Assembly (NCBI GenBank): GCA_018136815.1
Contig: CM030933.1
Span: 1,178,001-1,242,000 of the forward strand
Source of the DNA: Isochrysis galbana
Lineage: Eukaryota; Haptophyta; Isochrysidales; Isochrysidaceae
Reading direction: 5' to 3'
Length of the DNA stretch: 64,000 nucleotides
Shown here: positions 29,902 to 40,266 of the stretch, one piece after another
Position numbering within the stretch: position 1 is the first letter of the stretch
Layout of the letters: each line of letters begins with the position of its first letter
Notes under the pieces: model-generated
The model's input: only the letters and a program-made list of their open reading frames with translations
What the model was told of the DNA's origin: nothing
Database searches by the model: none
Translations under genes and position numbers: made by a program

Positions 29902-30763
29902 ATGCTCGCGGCCGCCGGGCTGGCCGTGCTCAGCCTGTGCTGGGGCGTAGGTGGGGTGGTTCGGCCGGCAGCCGTAGCCGTGCGGCCGACGCGCGCGTCC
30001 GCTCCGCTTTCTTCCGCCGAGACCGCCCAGTCGGTCTTCGAGCTCTCAGTCGACCTGGGAGAGGGAGGTGGTGTTGTTGAGGGTGAGCTCACCGCCTTCT
30101 TCACCCACTCGGAACTCGTCACCGTCCGCTATCCAGTACCGTTGATCCTTCAGGTTAGCCCAGCCAAGGGTGTTGTGCGTGTCGATGAGGATGGGATGGG
30201 GCTGCGTGTTGGAGACGTTTTGCGCGCATGCTCGACCCTATTGATGCGCTACGACTCGGAGGCCAGAGCCGTGAAAATGGGTACGGGCTTCCATGGGCGG
30301 AAGGGCCGTCGGAAGCGGGCATACAAGCACGAAATCGCGTCACGCTCAGGCACCAGATGGTGGGAGAGACACCTCAGCAGTATTGTGCCCACTTCTTTAC
30401 CTGAGCTGGGCGTGTTCACCGAAACTTGTCCCACAAAAGTCCTTTTCATTGCCGACGGACAGCCCTACAGCAAGGTGCATGCTCCTCGCCTCTGTGCACG
30501 CCGCACATAGTGCGCTGCGTTGTATTCTTGCTGCACGATCGTTTGATATGTTGACCATCTGCAACATTCCACAGGTCGCGGATGCTCTCACGGCAAACGT
30601 CCCAGAGAAGACCAAGGATGTTGTACTTGTGTTCGAACGTCCTCTTCCTGCATCGCGTGTGAGTGAGACAGAACCTAGCCCCCTGCCAAAGCAGTCGTTT
30701 TCGCCACTCACTGAAGATGACCTTGATGGCCTATTTGGGAGCTCCTTTGAACGAGAGGTCTAA
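29902..30763 (+). CDS. Small PDZ-like protein, paralogue 1 (three exons)
   Basis: Exons 29902-30270 (donor GTGAAA), 30406-30474 and 30575-30763 join in phase 0 to 208 residues. The N-terminus MLAAAGLAVLSLCWGVGGVV is hydrophobic and suits a signal or targeting peptide. The core reads FELSVDLGEGGGVVEGELTA, then GVVRVDEDGMGLRVGDVLRA, then KVLFIADGQPYSKVADALTA and DVVLVFERP. A paralogue sits 20 kb away at 49904-50710, with the same order and the same first intron position. The GVVRV...VGDVLRA pattern resembles PDZ domains; the fold and a plastid location are inference. The acidic tail PLTEDDLDGLFGSSFEREV is absent from the paralogue. Confidence 0.75.
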
Positions 30764-30914
30764 CACGTAGGTTGCCATGACGGCCATCAATTTTAACCCG
30801 ATTGAGAATCTTGAACTTGGGCCTAGAGCGCTTCCACAAGATTTGAACGCAAAGTGCTTTTCCGTTGCGGACGTAGAAAGAGACGATTAGCGTCTTTGCC
30901 ACCTGCAATCATCT
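30764..30914. other. 3' flank of the PDZ-like gene
   Basis: Unique sequence, nothing recognisable. Confidence 0.4.
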
Positions 30915-31055
30915 ACTTAAAAAAACTCTTTTAATATTCTTACCGCATTCGCGGCGAATGGAACCACTACCTACTACGCACGTAGTACGTAGCATACTTT
31001 CTACACCCCCACTCCCCCGGCCCTTCTCCCCCTGCCATCAGGCGGCTCCCCCCGT
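30915..31055 (-). mobile_element. Retroposon 3' end fragment (minus strand)
   Basis: Reverse complement matches 1030-1170: GGGGGAGCCGCCTGATGGC, GGGGGTGTAGAAAGTATGC, CATTCGCCG and the tail GGTAAGAATATTAAAAG followed by T. Truncated inside the GGGGG block, where it meets GACGGAACGCGACCTC; a near-identical GACGGAACGCGACTT is at 33427. Confidence 0.7.
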
Positions 31056-31322
31056 CGTTTCGACGGAACGCGACCTCACCTTTTCTATGTAGTGTGTGAG
31101 TAGTGTTGGACCCGGCCTGTGGGCGCGATAATAGCTATGTGTACGCATACAACAACATACATACAACACATACGCGGCGGCCACACGGCATTGCAGTATG
31201 TTAATGATGGCACGTCCACATATGTACGTGCATGCGCGACCTTTGTAGTGCATCTTCTTGACCACATCCTTCAACTCCTGGATTCTTCTCTCTTTTTAAG
31301 ATGCATCAAAATCTGCCCAGCT
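31056..31322. other. Spacer with CA-rich tract
   Basis: ACATACAACACATACG-type sequence near 31150-31170; no gene. 3' flank of the hydrolase gene. Confidence 0.4.
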
Positions 31323-32790
31323 CTAGCTGACATACAAGGGGTGCGCCACAAATTGACCATCGTGGGCAAGCTGAACGTCGAGCCCCTCGCGTGCGAGCAG
31401 TTTACGAAGTTCCGCATTACACCTCCGACGCTCAAGCCCGTGACCCATGCCCACTAGCAGGGTTCGCTCCGGAGTCAACTTCCGCGCAAGAGCGATCGAT
31501 TCGGCTACGTTCGCATGGACGGGAGAAGGCTCAGCTATGGTAAGGGCGTCGAGGACCATCAATGAAATACCATCACCTGCGTACCATGCGAGGGGAAGCG
31601 GTCAGGTTCAACTCGCCCCACGGCTTTGGGAGGACTCTGTTGGCCCCACGGCTTTGGGAGGACTCGTTTTGCACAACGATTTGGTCTTGTGTTTGAAGAG
31701 ATGGCGATTAATCATCCTGCCAATCAGAGAGATCTACCCAAGGCATCGCCCCTTCATGGGATTCAGCAAGGTGCGCCCTCGCGGGCAAGGCGGGCAGCAT
31801 CTCTCCTGGTTGTGACCATCGATGAAGCACCTCAACAGTCTCCGGAAGCAAGCGTGTGTAATCCGAGAGGTACACGACACGCTTGCCAGCGTCCCCGAAT
31901 CCGAACCCGTAACTCACATAGTCTTCGCCGTGCATGACAGGCAGCGGCGTGACTTGCAACCCAGCCACGTCAAAGGGTCGCGTTGAAGCTGAGGAGCTCA
32001 TCGCTCCAACGCCAGCGGAGACATCTGCACCATAGCAACGCCACTCGAGCTTTGCCACGAAGCGCACCACACGAATTGCCCGGCTCGCATCGGTAGGGTT
32101 CACTGCTTGCAAAGCTGTAGCTGATTTGAGAGCGACAGGGTCAGTTTCACGAGCGACGGACGACTTGAAGTCAGGCGTCGCCTCCCCCTCGCAGCATGCA
32201 CACATCAGAGCAAATCCGCCCGGCAAATTGCTATCCAACCCAGGGATTTGTGGCGCTGACGGGAAGAGGTATGGGAATGCAACTCGAAGCTTCTTGAGGG
32301 AGCGGAGGTCAGCGTAGACAGGGATACTGCTCGACGCCACGCCTGCCGCGGACTTCATCTGGAGCGAGCGCAGGTCGTCGAGGCCAAGGGAGGCGTCAGC
32401 ATGCTCGTGGGTCAGCAGCACAGCATCCAAGTGCTGAATGTGATACCTTCGGTAGTAGTGGACGGCGGATTCTCGCCACGACTTGCCCACGTCGATCTGC
32501 AGATGCCTTAGCCTACCGTCTGGTCCATGAAAGCGCACGACCGCGCCCACGTTGCCGCGCCAGTTCGGGTCACACCGGCCACGCCGCAGTGCGACCGCAC
32601 AAGCGCAGCCAGCGCTCGCGTCAATCGCGCAGCGTAGGATGGGGAGGGTGGAGGAGCAGCCCGTGCCCGTGAAGATCAGACCAGTCCGCTGCCTTCGCCT
32701 TCGGTACCAGTGCGCCACCGCCCACGCAGCTGGCAGAAGCAAGGCCGCCCTGCCGAGGGCGCGCGCCCAGCAACTGGAGAAGGACGCCAT
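31323..32790 (-). CDS. Metallo-beta-lactamase-fold hydrolase (two exons, junction unresolved)
   Basis: Exon 1 starts at the ATG 32790: a hydrophobic N-terminus (RAALLLPAAWAVAHWYRRRR) suits a membrane anchor or targeting peptide. Then come FTGTGCSST, a core with LLTHEHADASLGLDDLRSL (the metal-binding HxHxDxxxGLDD box), LPVMHGEDYVSYGFGFGD and VVYLSDYTRLLPETVEVL. Exon 2 carries MVLDALTIAEPSPVHANVAE (the HxN/HFxx box), TLLVGMGHGLE and a C-terminus RKLLAREGLDVQLAHDGQFV. The set fits the PhnP/YcbX-like hydrolases found as one copy in plants and fungi, substrate unknown. Exon 1 ends somewhere between 31740 and 31830; exon 2 probably begins near 31588 after CGCAG, but I found no donor and acceptor whose phases agree. 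The intron holds a 28-bp tandem duplication. Confidence 0.75.
31615..31665. repeat. 28-bp period tandem duplication in an intron
   Basis: GCCCCACGGCTTTGGGAGG plus ACTC occurs at 31615-31637 and again at 31643-31665. It lies in the intron of the hydrolase gene near the acceptor side. Confidence 0.8.
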
Positions 32791-32907
32791 CCTCCCGATG
32801 AGGATTGAAACTGCCTTGGTGGGGTCCTCACAAAAGAAAGTACTTTAGAGGCACGAGCTTCTTGGATCGGCCCTATTTGTATTAGCCGTTGGTGCAAGGC
32901 AAAGCTC

Positions 32908-33237
32908 ATGCTCGTCGGCGACTACTCCGACGAGTACGACAGGATCCCAAAGACCAAGTACATTGGAGACGAGGCCGCCGTCGCGTACCTCTGCATGGAA
33001 TACATCACGGCGGTCGCGTACGCTGAAACGAATCCCATGGTGCAAGTGCACCGAGCAGCTGGCAAACTCTACATGGAGAACAAGAAGGCCGTCCTCGCAC
33101 GCGTCACGGACCTCGCCACCCAAGATCAGCCAAACGACATCGTCGCCTGCCAGAAGAACGACATCGACAATAGGAATAGGATCGAAGAGGAGGGGTGTGA
33201 GAAAAAGACGAAAAAGATGAAAACTCAGCCTGCGTAG
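32908..33237 (+). CDS. Unrecognised 109-residue ORF
   Basis: Starts with ATG at 32908 and reads DYSDEYDRIPKTKYIGDEAA, then VAYLCMEYITAVAYAETNPM, and ends in a Lys-rich tail KKTKKMKTQPA. Composition is protein-like (mixed, no simple repeats), with alternating hydrophobic residues. I do not recognise it. Its start lies 118 bp from the divergent hydrolase start. It could be a small gene, or the end of a gene whose earlier exons are missed. Confidence 0.4.
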   Translation: MLVGDYSDEYDRIPKTKYIGDEAAVAYLCMEYITAVAYAETNPMVQVHRAAGKLYMENKKAVLARVTDLATQDQPNDIVACQKNDIDNRNRIEEEGCEKKTKKMKTQPA

Positions 33238-33485
33238 CTTGGGGTTACCGTGTGTTTTGGGGAGGGGGGGGGGTCGCTATGCGCACGCGCCGCGTCCTTG
33301 TATGTCGTGATTAGCTTTGTATTCATCTTTGTAATAATAATACTCTGGGGAATTGTTGTGGCATTCCTACCTAAAAAGAAAACACGCACCTCTGGGTGAA
33401 AAAAAATCACCTGGCCCTCTTTTTTGACGGAACGCGACTTAGTGCTCAGACCATGCCACGAGGCAGGGCATGAGAGTGACTGACG

Positions 33486-33526
<41 letters not shown>

Positions 33527-34191
33527 AGGGAAGTTAGTGTCCGGTGAGGGGGGTGCAAAGCGCCCCCATTGTCCCCTATTATAACAATAGGCGTTTGAGC
33601 TCGTGCGTGCGTACGTACGTCGTACGTCCACCCTTCCGTTATACTTGGCGCACGCGGCACCGCGGGACTTGGCCGGATGACGCGAACGCTCCCTCCCGCT
33701 TCCCGCTTTGGCCGTTGCAGCGATAGCGAGAGCGCCATCCGCCGTAGTCGCCGCAGAGAGCCAGAGACTCGGCAGCAGCCGGCAACCCGAGACAAGAGAC
33801 AAGGGCACAATAGAAATAGAAGTCGCCAAGAGTCAGGAGGGCAAGAGAGGCCTCTAAAGAGAGGAGAGTTGCTTGAGACAATGTCTATTTCTCTCTTTTC
33901 GTCAGAGAATGTGAGCGTATGCCCGCTGCCCATGTGCCTCCCCAATCCAACTCGCATAGTGAGACACGGCCCTTGCTTCGACAGCAAGCTTACAACAAGA
34001 ACAACACATTAGCACAACAAACACAGCAATCGACATTGACGAAATGCACGATACAACACACGCACCATGAAGCACCTGTTCTCTTCTCCCCCTCTTCGGA
34101 TGCTTGTCGTTCAGTAGAGGACTTCTGGTAGGACTTCGACAACTCCAATGAAACTAGATGCTCACACAGCGTAGGCCAGCCGATCCTCTGC
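33238..34191. other. Spacer with a 39-base C run
   Basis: Bases 33486-33524 are all C. GTACGTACGTCGTACGT sits near 33609. The frames at 33440-34012 are composition artefacts on both strands. Bases 33990-34110 are CAACAA-rich and probably 3' flank of the APE2 gene. Confidence 0.55.
33486..33524 (+). repeat. 39-nt poly-C tract
   Basis: Uninterrupted C run, the longest homopolymer in the window. Length is likely to vary between reads. Confidence 0.9.
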
Positions 34192-36072
34192 TCACTTCAA
34201 CTTCTGGGCCTTGACAGGCTTCTCGCCGAAATACGACGCAATCGATCGCTGCGGCCGAAACGAACATGCGCGCGTTGTCGCGTCTAGATCTAGAGATTGG
34301 GCGGGAACAGTATCACCTCGGAGTAGAAGGCTCACTGCAACGTGATCAGATGCCTGTGGGGGTGTGTAGATGATACCCGTATGTGGCGGCACAAATTGCG
34401 TATCGTGAGTTGGTTGTGGCACCTCTTGCAATTCTGAAGATCCCGACCAAGGTGCCGCAAGCCACCGGCCGTTACTAGTGGCTGCACGCAAAGCACCAGC
34501 CTCATCCTCACTCTCAACGAGCGCTGGGCCGGTGAGGGCGCTCGAGTCGAAGATGCGCCGATCCAACAATATGTAATCGATCCTCCGCCCATCGTTGACG
34601 TATCGGCCATTCTTGTACTGATTCCAGCAGGTGTAGCGAGCTTCCGCGTTTGGTCTTAAGGTGGCGAAGGTGTCCACCAGACCGTCCTCGTCGATGATCG
34701 ATCGCAGCCACTCCACCTGAATCCAGAGTACAGCAGTGTGATCATGACAGCATGTGACGGCAAGGGGGTGCTGTGTTGCGAACGCCAAACTGCTGTTCCA
34801 CATGGGTTCACTCGAGTACCCGTTATGCAACGCGCTGGTTCATGGACAGTATTCAGGCGCAGTTTCACCATGCGCTCGTCAGAGGACGACTCTCCGAGTT
34901 CCAGCACAACTCGCCGCAATATCCTCACAAGCGGCGAGTCCGATGGCGGCTTGGAGGAGGACAACGATGACTTACGCGAGGACGAAGGGCGATCGGATGC
35001 AGAGCCTAAAGCCGGCAGCGAGGGCAGTTGGGAAGGTGTTGAGGGGGATTGCTCTTCTGAAAGAGCATCGCCCTCTGAAGGTGCGCATTCAAGCGACCCT
35101 GGCGCCTTCGCAATTGCCCCTAGCGAAGCACTGCCCACGTTGGAGATGGCACTGTCGCCGAGTTCGCCGGACACTGTTTGAAGAAGCGATAGCAGTTCGC
35201 AGCCGCGCAAACGGAATCTGGAGCTATGCTCGCGCTCTAATGCGGCAGCGAGGGCCGTGACACCGCGCTTTCCGAGTGCCTCGTGGAATGCCTTCAGCGC
35301 TTCGAGCGTTGGATCCGCTTCCTTTAATCGCAAGGATGATATTCGAATTAAAGCAACCCCCCAAGGCCCATCTGTCGTGCGCAAGGCGATATTGAGATCT
35401 CCAGCCAGACACACAGCACGGCCAGCGGCGCGCAACCCCGCCATCTTCCGTCGGAGTGCAGCAAGGAACTCCAGCTTCCTTGCTCGCCGCGAACCATCTA
35501 CGTCGCCGCCGGTGGAGTGAGCGTAGACATTGAAAAGTACGAACGAGCCATGATCCGTCATAATGCACCTGTGGCGTATGCACCAAGGATCGAAGCACGA
35601 CTGAACACCTACTTCAGATCGGAATGGATCGCTCCTCCCTAGTGCGCCACGGGTGCTTGGTGCTTCCCTCCCTGCCACCCAGCACTGCTGCTACGGCGGC
35701 TGACGCGCCCCACTCGCAAGCGGCGGCGGCTTGCCTGCCCTCAGCGTCGAGCGCCGCGTCTCCAAGAGGGGATGCATCGGCTCGGCTTGTAAGCCCCTTG
35801 CGCGCGAAGGTGGTGCACCCGTTAAACCCCCTCTGCGAGAGGGCCCAGAAGGAGTCCCAGCCGTCGAGCGAGAGCGCGCCCATCGCAGCCGCACGCCCTC
35901 CCTCCATCCGGCTGAGCGTCGCCTTCACCTCCTGCACGCAGAGGATGTCGAAGCCATGGCGGTCAAAGAAGCTGCCGATGGAGCCGTAGTGCGAGCGAAT
36001 GTACTTGAGCGTCGCCTCCCAGCCCGCGACGTTCCACGACGCCAGCAGCAGCGGCTTGGACGGCGCCGCCAT
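34192..36072 (-). CDS. APE2-type endonuclease/exonuclease with PIP box (three exons)
   Basis: Exons 36072-35679, 35608-34869 and 34716-34192 join in frame to 552 residues (intron donors GTGGCA and GTGAAA). The exonuclease/endonuclease/phosphatase fold shows LASWNVAGW (11-18), ILCVQEVKATLSR with the metal Glu, GFNGCTTFARKGL, FVLFNVYAHSTGG, CLAGDLNIA, RRIDYILLDRR and a final ASDHVAVSLLL. The order and the GFNG-type loop fit APE2, the nucleus/mitochondrion AP endonuclease that resects 3' ends. A long Ser-rich, low-complexity insert separates the halves (about residues 240-340). The C-terminus carries QRSIASYF (534-541), a textbook PCNA-binding box. No zinc-finger GRF domain, common in APE2, follows. 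Confidence 0.85.
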
Positions 36073-36164
36073 CAGGCTCAAGAGCTCAAAAGCGAGAAGT
36101 ATGTACTCCTAGAAGTAGATCGGCGAGCAATACAATATGTAGAACACAGAGCAATGTTCGGAAT

Positions 36165-36540
36165 CTACAGCAAGTGTAGAGTACTACGTAACACGTAACC
36201 GGCGGTCGCTCGCATAGACATGAGGAGAAATGGAAGGTGATCGACCCAATGGGCGCCGCCTTCATTGGAGACTCGAGTCATCGTGACGAGGAGCATTTGT
36301 TGAGCCCTCTCCACTAGCCCTACGCCATCGTGGCGATAGGCTTCAGTAGTGCTCAAATTACAAAGTAGTGCCGGTGCCGGTCACTTTGAGAATTAGAATT
36401 AGAATAGGGTCCACTAATCGAGAACACAGATTCGAGCCAGCATCGGTCCGAAGTTGGTGAGGGACTCCATACATAACGAGAGGCGATGAGACGCATGAAG
36501 ACGTCCAGGCATTTCGTTGACGAGGGGTTTCCATGGCAAG
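36165..36540 (-). pseudogene. Ty3/gypsy-type integrase core remnant
   Basis: On the minus strand, VMYGVPHQLRTDAGSNL (around 36440-36480) carries the second Asp of the integrase DDE triad in its usual setting. AYRHDGVGLVERAQQMLL and HWVDHLPFLLMSMRATAG (36190-36340) carry the Glu motif and the following helix. The parts are in different frames and the first Asp motif is missing, so the copy is dead. A retrotransposon of this type is not otherwise seen in the window. Confidence 0.7.
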
Positions 36541-36550
36541 GCTAGGCGAG

Positions 36551-36710
36551 AAGCGCTCAATCACCATCACCCAAAGCATAGAAAAGCGTTCAATCACCAT
36601 CAGGCTACACGTGGGAACGCGTTCAATCGCCATCACCCCCACCGCATGGAAAAGCCTTCAATCGCCATCAGCTTACACATGGAAAAGCGTTAAATCGCCA
36701 TCACCTCCCG
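36551..36710 (+). repeat. 33-34-bp tandem repeat, five units
   Basis: Units begin AAAAGCGTTCAATCGCCATC or close variants and end CACGTGG/GCATGG/ACATGG. A reversed unit (GATGGCGATTGAAGCGCC) lies at 36774-36791, just beyond. It abuts the integrase remnant. Confidence 0.8.
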
Positions 36711-37969
36711 GAAGCATATCCATATCCCCATCGATGCTCGCATCAAAGTGGATGTAAGAGTGTGGGTGGGGTGGATGGCGATTGAAGCGCCTTTGCATGT
36801 CCTTTGTTGGTGGGTGATTAGACGCTTGTCGCCTCACGTCATTTTTTCTCCCACTGTAATCATCACCAACGTTACATACGAAAACGCTATGCATAGATAG
36901 GGCATGCATAGGGAGCCTCTAGCTAGGGGTAGGGGCCGTGGGAGGGCTATAGATAGGGGCCCTCTAGGGCTGATATGAGGCCCCCTACCGGCTTGGGCAC
37001 CAGTACCTGTAATAAATTCGTCAATTATTCTTGGTTTTGGAAGCGCGGGAGAACGTTGCCACGAAAACTTGGCGGGAGCCCCCTCCCCCTGCACTCTCTG
37101 CTCGCGCGAACGCGCCCCTCGCCCTCGCCCCCCGCCGCTCCCCCCTCCCCCCCACCCACGACCATGCAGAGTGTGCAATGGAGTTACCCAAACGCTCCCA
37201 ACTCAGGTGCTTGGCGTGCAATGACGGCACCGGCGCCTACTACCATCTTCAGTGCTTTTTTTCGTGCCACCGTTGTCTTATGGAGTAGCCGGAGTTTTTT
37301 TTGCGTTTTTGACCAATTTCGTGATTTCGGCGTTTTCGCACCACGTAAAATGTATTTTAAGCTCGTGTCCTTATGCTATGCTGCTTAGGGGGTTCTAGTC
37401 TGCCTATGTGCTGGCCTCCCAGCCAAAATAATAATAATCAATGTTATATCCTAGCCAACCCCACTAGCTAATTGGACATAACGTCTCAGTCCCGGAATCC
37501 CGCCATGCCTGACGGGCCAGGTGTCCGAGTGATACCGGGGGGTGGGGGCACTGCCCCCTCCCCTCGATATTTGTCCTCCCCCCAGTGCATGCACCGGCCC
37601 CGCGCACCCCAGCACGTCCTCTCCTCGAGTCCACGCTGGGGGAAAACCCCTTTCGGGTAAAAGCAACGCAGGGGGGGGGGGGCATTCGTGAGATAGGAGC
37701 CCAGAAGCGCTAATCTCCCTCGCTAGAGCGAGTGGCCGCGGCGAGCCGCGGCCCTTCCCTCCTGGCTCTGGCGCCCCCGTCTTCTCTTACCCAAACGGGG
37801 CGAGAAGACACGTATCTGCCGGAGGGGGGAGCTGCCGCTCCCCCCTCCCCTCCCTCTTCCCTTTTCCTCCTCTCTTCCCTGCGGCGGGGGCCCATGGCGC
37901 GCGCCTGCGGCCCCTCTTCAGGTCCCCAGGTGGCCAGCAGGGGCCTGGGAGCACAGCTCAGGGGGCAGG
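36711..37969. other. Anonymous spacer
   Basis: Contains CTAGGGGCC/TAGCTAGGGG short repeats near 36910-36965 and a G run near 37669-37681. Frames at 37021-37230 and 37710-37895 on the minus strand are GC artefacts. No gene recognised. Confidence 0.5.
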
Positions 37970-38300
37970 TGAGGCTGGGGCATGGCCCTGGCCCCTCCTG
38001 CCTCTCCCTCGCTGGCGCTCCGAGCCCCTGCGGGTCGACTGGAGCTGGCTGGGGGGTCCTGAACAGGGGGGCCCAGGGGGAGGAGGGGCTGGTCAGAGGG
38101 ATGGGCTGGCCACGACAGGCCAGGGCGGGCGAATCAGGCGTGCCTGTGGGGAGAGGAATGGGTCAGCATGGCAGTGTGCTTCTGGCAAGCCATCAGGCGT
38201 GCCAGGAGAGTGGGTGGTTCCTCCCCCATGGCAGGGGAGGAGTGGAGAGAGAGGGAGGCTCGTGCCCCCCCATGGGCGAACTAAGTATAAACTTAGTTGG
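37970..38300 (-). mobile_element. 5' part of the interspersed retroposon (minus strand)
   Basis: Matches 5709-6010 and 16032-16345 in reverse, ending with the terminus GAACTAAGTATAAACTTAG. The interior shows GGCTGGCCACGACAGG, GCCATCAGGCGTGCC and GGTGGTTCCTCCCCCATGG. Confidence 0.7.
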
Positions 38301-38735
38301 CCTCCCAGCCAAAAGTATGGGCCTCACAAAGTCCCACCGCCGATATTCAAGCACTCAAAATTCCGATTTTAGTAGGCATATACTAGATACTAGGGTTAAG
38401 CGGTACGCGGCGGCTTGAAGCACCTTTAGCGGGTGCTTCGCGACAGTTGAGGGCTCTGAGCTCCGTATATTAGCAGAGTAAATTGACGTTCAATATATTC
38501 TTAAACCCTCCGTCCTCGAGCCAACTGCGATATGCAGCACCTCGCAGGGTGCGCTCCGTCGAAAGTGGACCATCGAATGCCCAGATACTACTTTTAAAAG
38601 CTCACGCGAGTGAATCTATTTCAAGGAGAGTGGCGCCAGTCCTCGTGGACGACGGAGCGCGCGAGGCGGCCGCGCCGTGCTACCCCCCCCCCCCCCCCCT
38701 CACCCCTTCTCTTTCTCTCTCTCTCTTTCGCCCGC
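38301..38735. other. Upstream region of the Nop52 gene
   Basis: Includes a C run (near 38683-38699) and a CTCTCTCT tract directly before the ATG. No other gene. Confidence 0.5.
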
Positions 38736-40266
38736 ATGATAGGCGACGATGGTGAGTCGGCGCTCGCTGGTCCGCCACCGAAGTTTGGCCAGCAGCTCGC
38801 ATCCAGTGGTGAGCCGCACGCACAATCCAATCCATGCGAACAGTGCCCATGAAGCTCGCATGGCGCCATTCCAGCGCTGCGCCTCGCTCCTCTACTCGCA
38901 GACAAGGAGACTCGCGAGAAGGCTGTTAAGGCTGTGACGCGGTACTTGAAGCAGGCGCATCACATCACGCCCCTCGAACTCTTCAAGATCTGGAAGGCCC
39001 TGTTCTACTGTATGTGGCATTCCGACAAGCGGCCAGTCCAGGCAGATCTCGCTGAGCGGCTGACTGCCCTCATCCACGTGATGCCGTCGAACAAGCAACC
39101 CCTGTTCGTGCAAGTGTTCTGGGGAACCATGACTCGGGAGTGGCATGGTATCGACAGGCTCAGGTGAGGTAGCTGCGCAAGGTATTTGCGTGCCACCTTC
39201 ATTGAAAGAGGTCCGCAATTGCATCTGGCATAATATGACACAATAGGCCATGATCACCTTGCCCGCCTACGCCTTCAGACTGGATAAGTTCTACATGCTT
39301 ATGCGGCTTGCGCTCGGGCACATGCTTCGGGCCCTGTGCGATGCCAATTTGGACGAATCGATGATGCGCGAGGTTGCAGGAATTTTCCATGCCGGGCCGC
39401 TCCACCTGCGAGCACCCCGCGGGATCCAATTTTTCCTAACAGATAACTTTTTGACTGCCCTCCGAAAAGTGCTGCCTGAAAATGCGCCGCATGCGGCGTG
39501 GATGACACTAATAGAGCCATTCTTCAAGCTATTGGGACACACCGAGGAGCGCCATTTGCTGGAACGCTTGACAGAGCACATTATCAACCCCTTCTTGGAC
39601 GCTCCTAAGAATCCAGAGAGCCAAGAAGAGAGCGGCGGGAAGGAAGAGGACGACCTGCGCCCGCTGCCATGGCTGCTACCGGAGCTTTCAGAACGTCTTT
39701 TTGATCTCGCGAGCGACCCATCAACCTGTGAGGATAGTCGCGAACACTTGTACAAGCTGCAACGCATCGCTGAAGAACGGGCAAACGAATACAGCAGCAC
39801 CAATACCGCAAAGCCTGCTTCGAATGCATCAGAAAGCAGTCGTGCTGTAATGGCCGACAACGGCAATAGCGGAATCAAAGCTCCTAAACAAAAGACGGCT
39901 GACGGAGCTGCTGCTTACAAGCAGGAAGCGCTTCGGGGCATGATTGGTCGACAAAGTCCCCAAAGGAGCAGTGCGACGGGAGAGAGCGCCACTAGGGGGA
40001 GGAGCTCTGCTGCAGAGAAGAAGGGAAAGAAGGGACAAAAGACCTTGACTTCTGATGGTCCTCTTGAGCAGTCATCACAGGAAGCAGCACCGAGCAAACG
40101 AAAGCCGTCGGGAACGCCCACCAAGAAGTATCGGAAGTCTAGCACGCCCACAGATGAGCGCAAGACCGAAAGATCCAAGGAAACAAAGTCCACACCGAAG
40201 AGGCCGCGCGAGCGCGAGGTAACAGAGAAGCGTGTCTTACGTAGCGCACGTAGTGCGCGCTCATGA
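38736..40266 (+). CDS. RRP1: Nop52/Rrp1 family ribosomal RNA processing protein (three exons)
   Basis: Exons 38736-38808 (donor GTGAGC), 38902-39163 (donor GTGAGG) and 39279-40266 join in frame to 440 residues. The N-terminal 220 residues match Nop52/Rrp1, a nucleolar factor for 60S subunit rRNA processing: FGQQLASS followed by DKETREKAVKAVTRYLKQ, ELFKIWKALFYCMWHSDKR, QVFWGTMTREWHGIDRLRLD with KFYMLMRLALG, and FIxx-like RLTEHIINPFLD. From about residue 250 the chain is charged and low in complexity, ending in a Lys/Arg-rich nuclear and nucleolar targeting tail (SKRKPSGTPTKKYRK, KRVLRSARSARS). The start is the first ATG in frame after the CT tract, and the exon joins recreate conserved residues (SSD-KET and RL-R-LDKF). 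Confidence 0.9.

Noticed and set aside
31056-33440. Transposon bounded by GACGGAACGCGAC at 31063 and 33427
   Set aside because: The two motifs are in the same orientation and only about 13 bases long, and the interval contains an ordinary conserved hydrolase gene.
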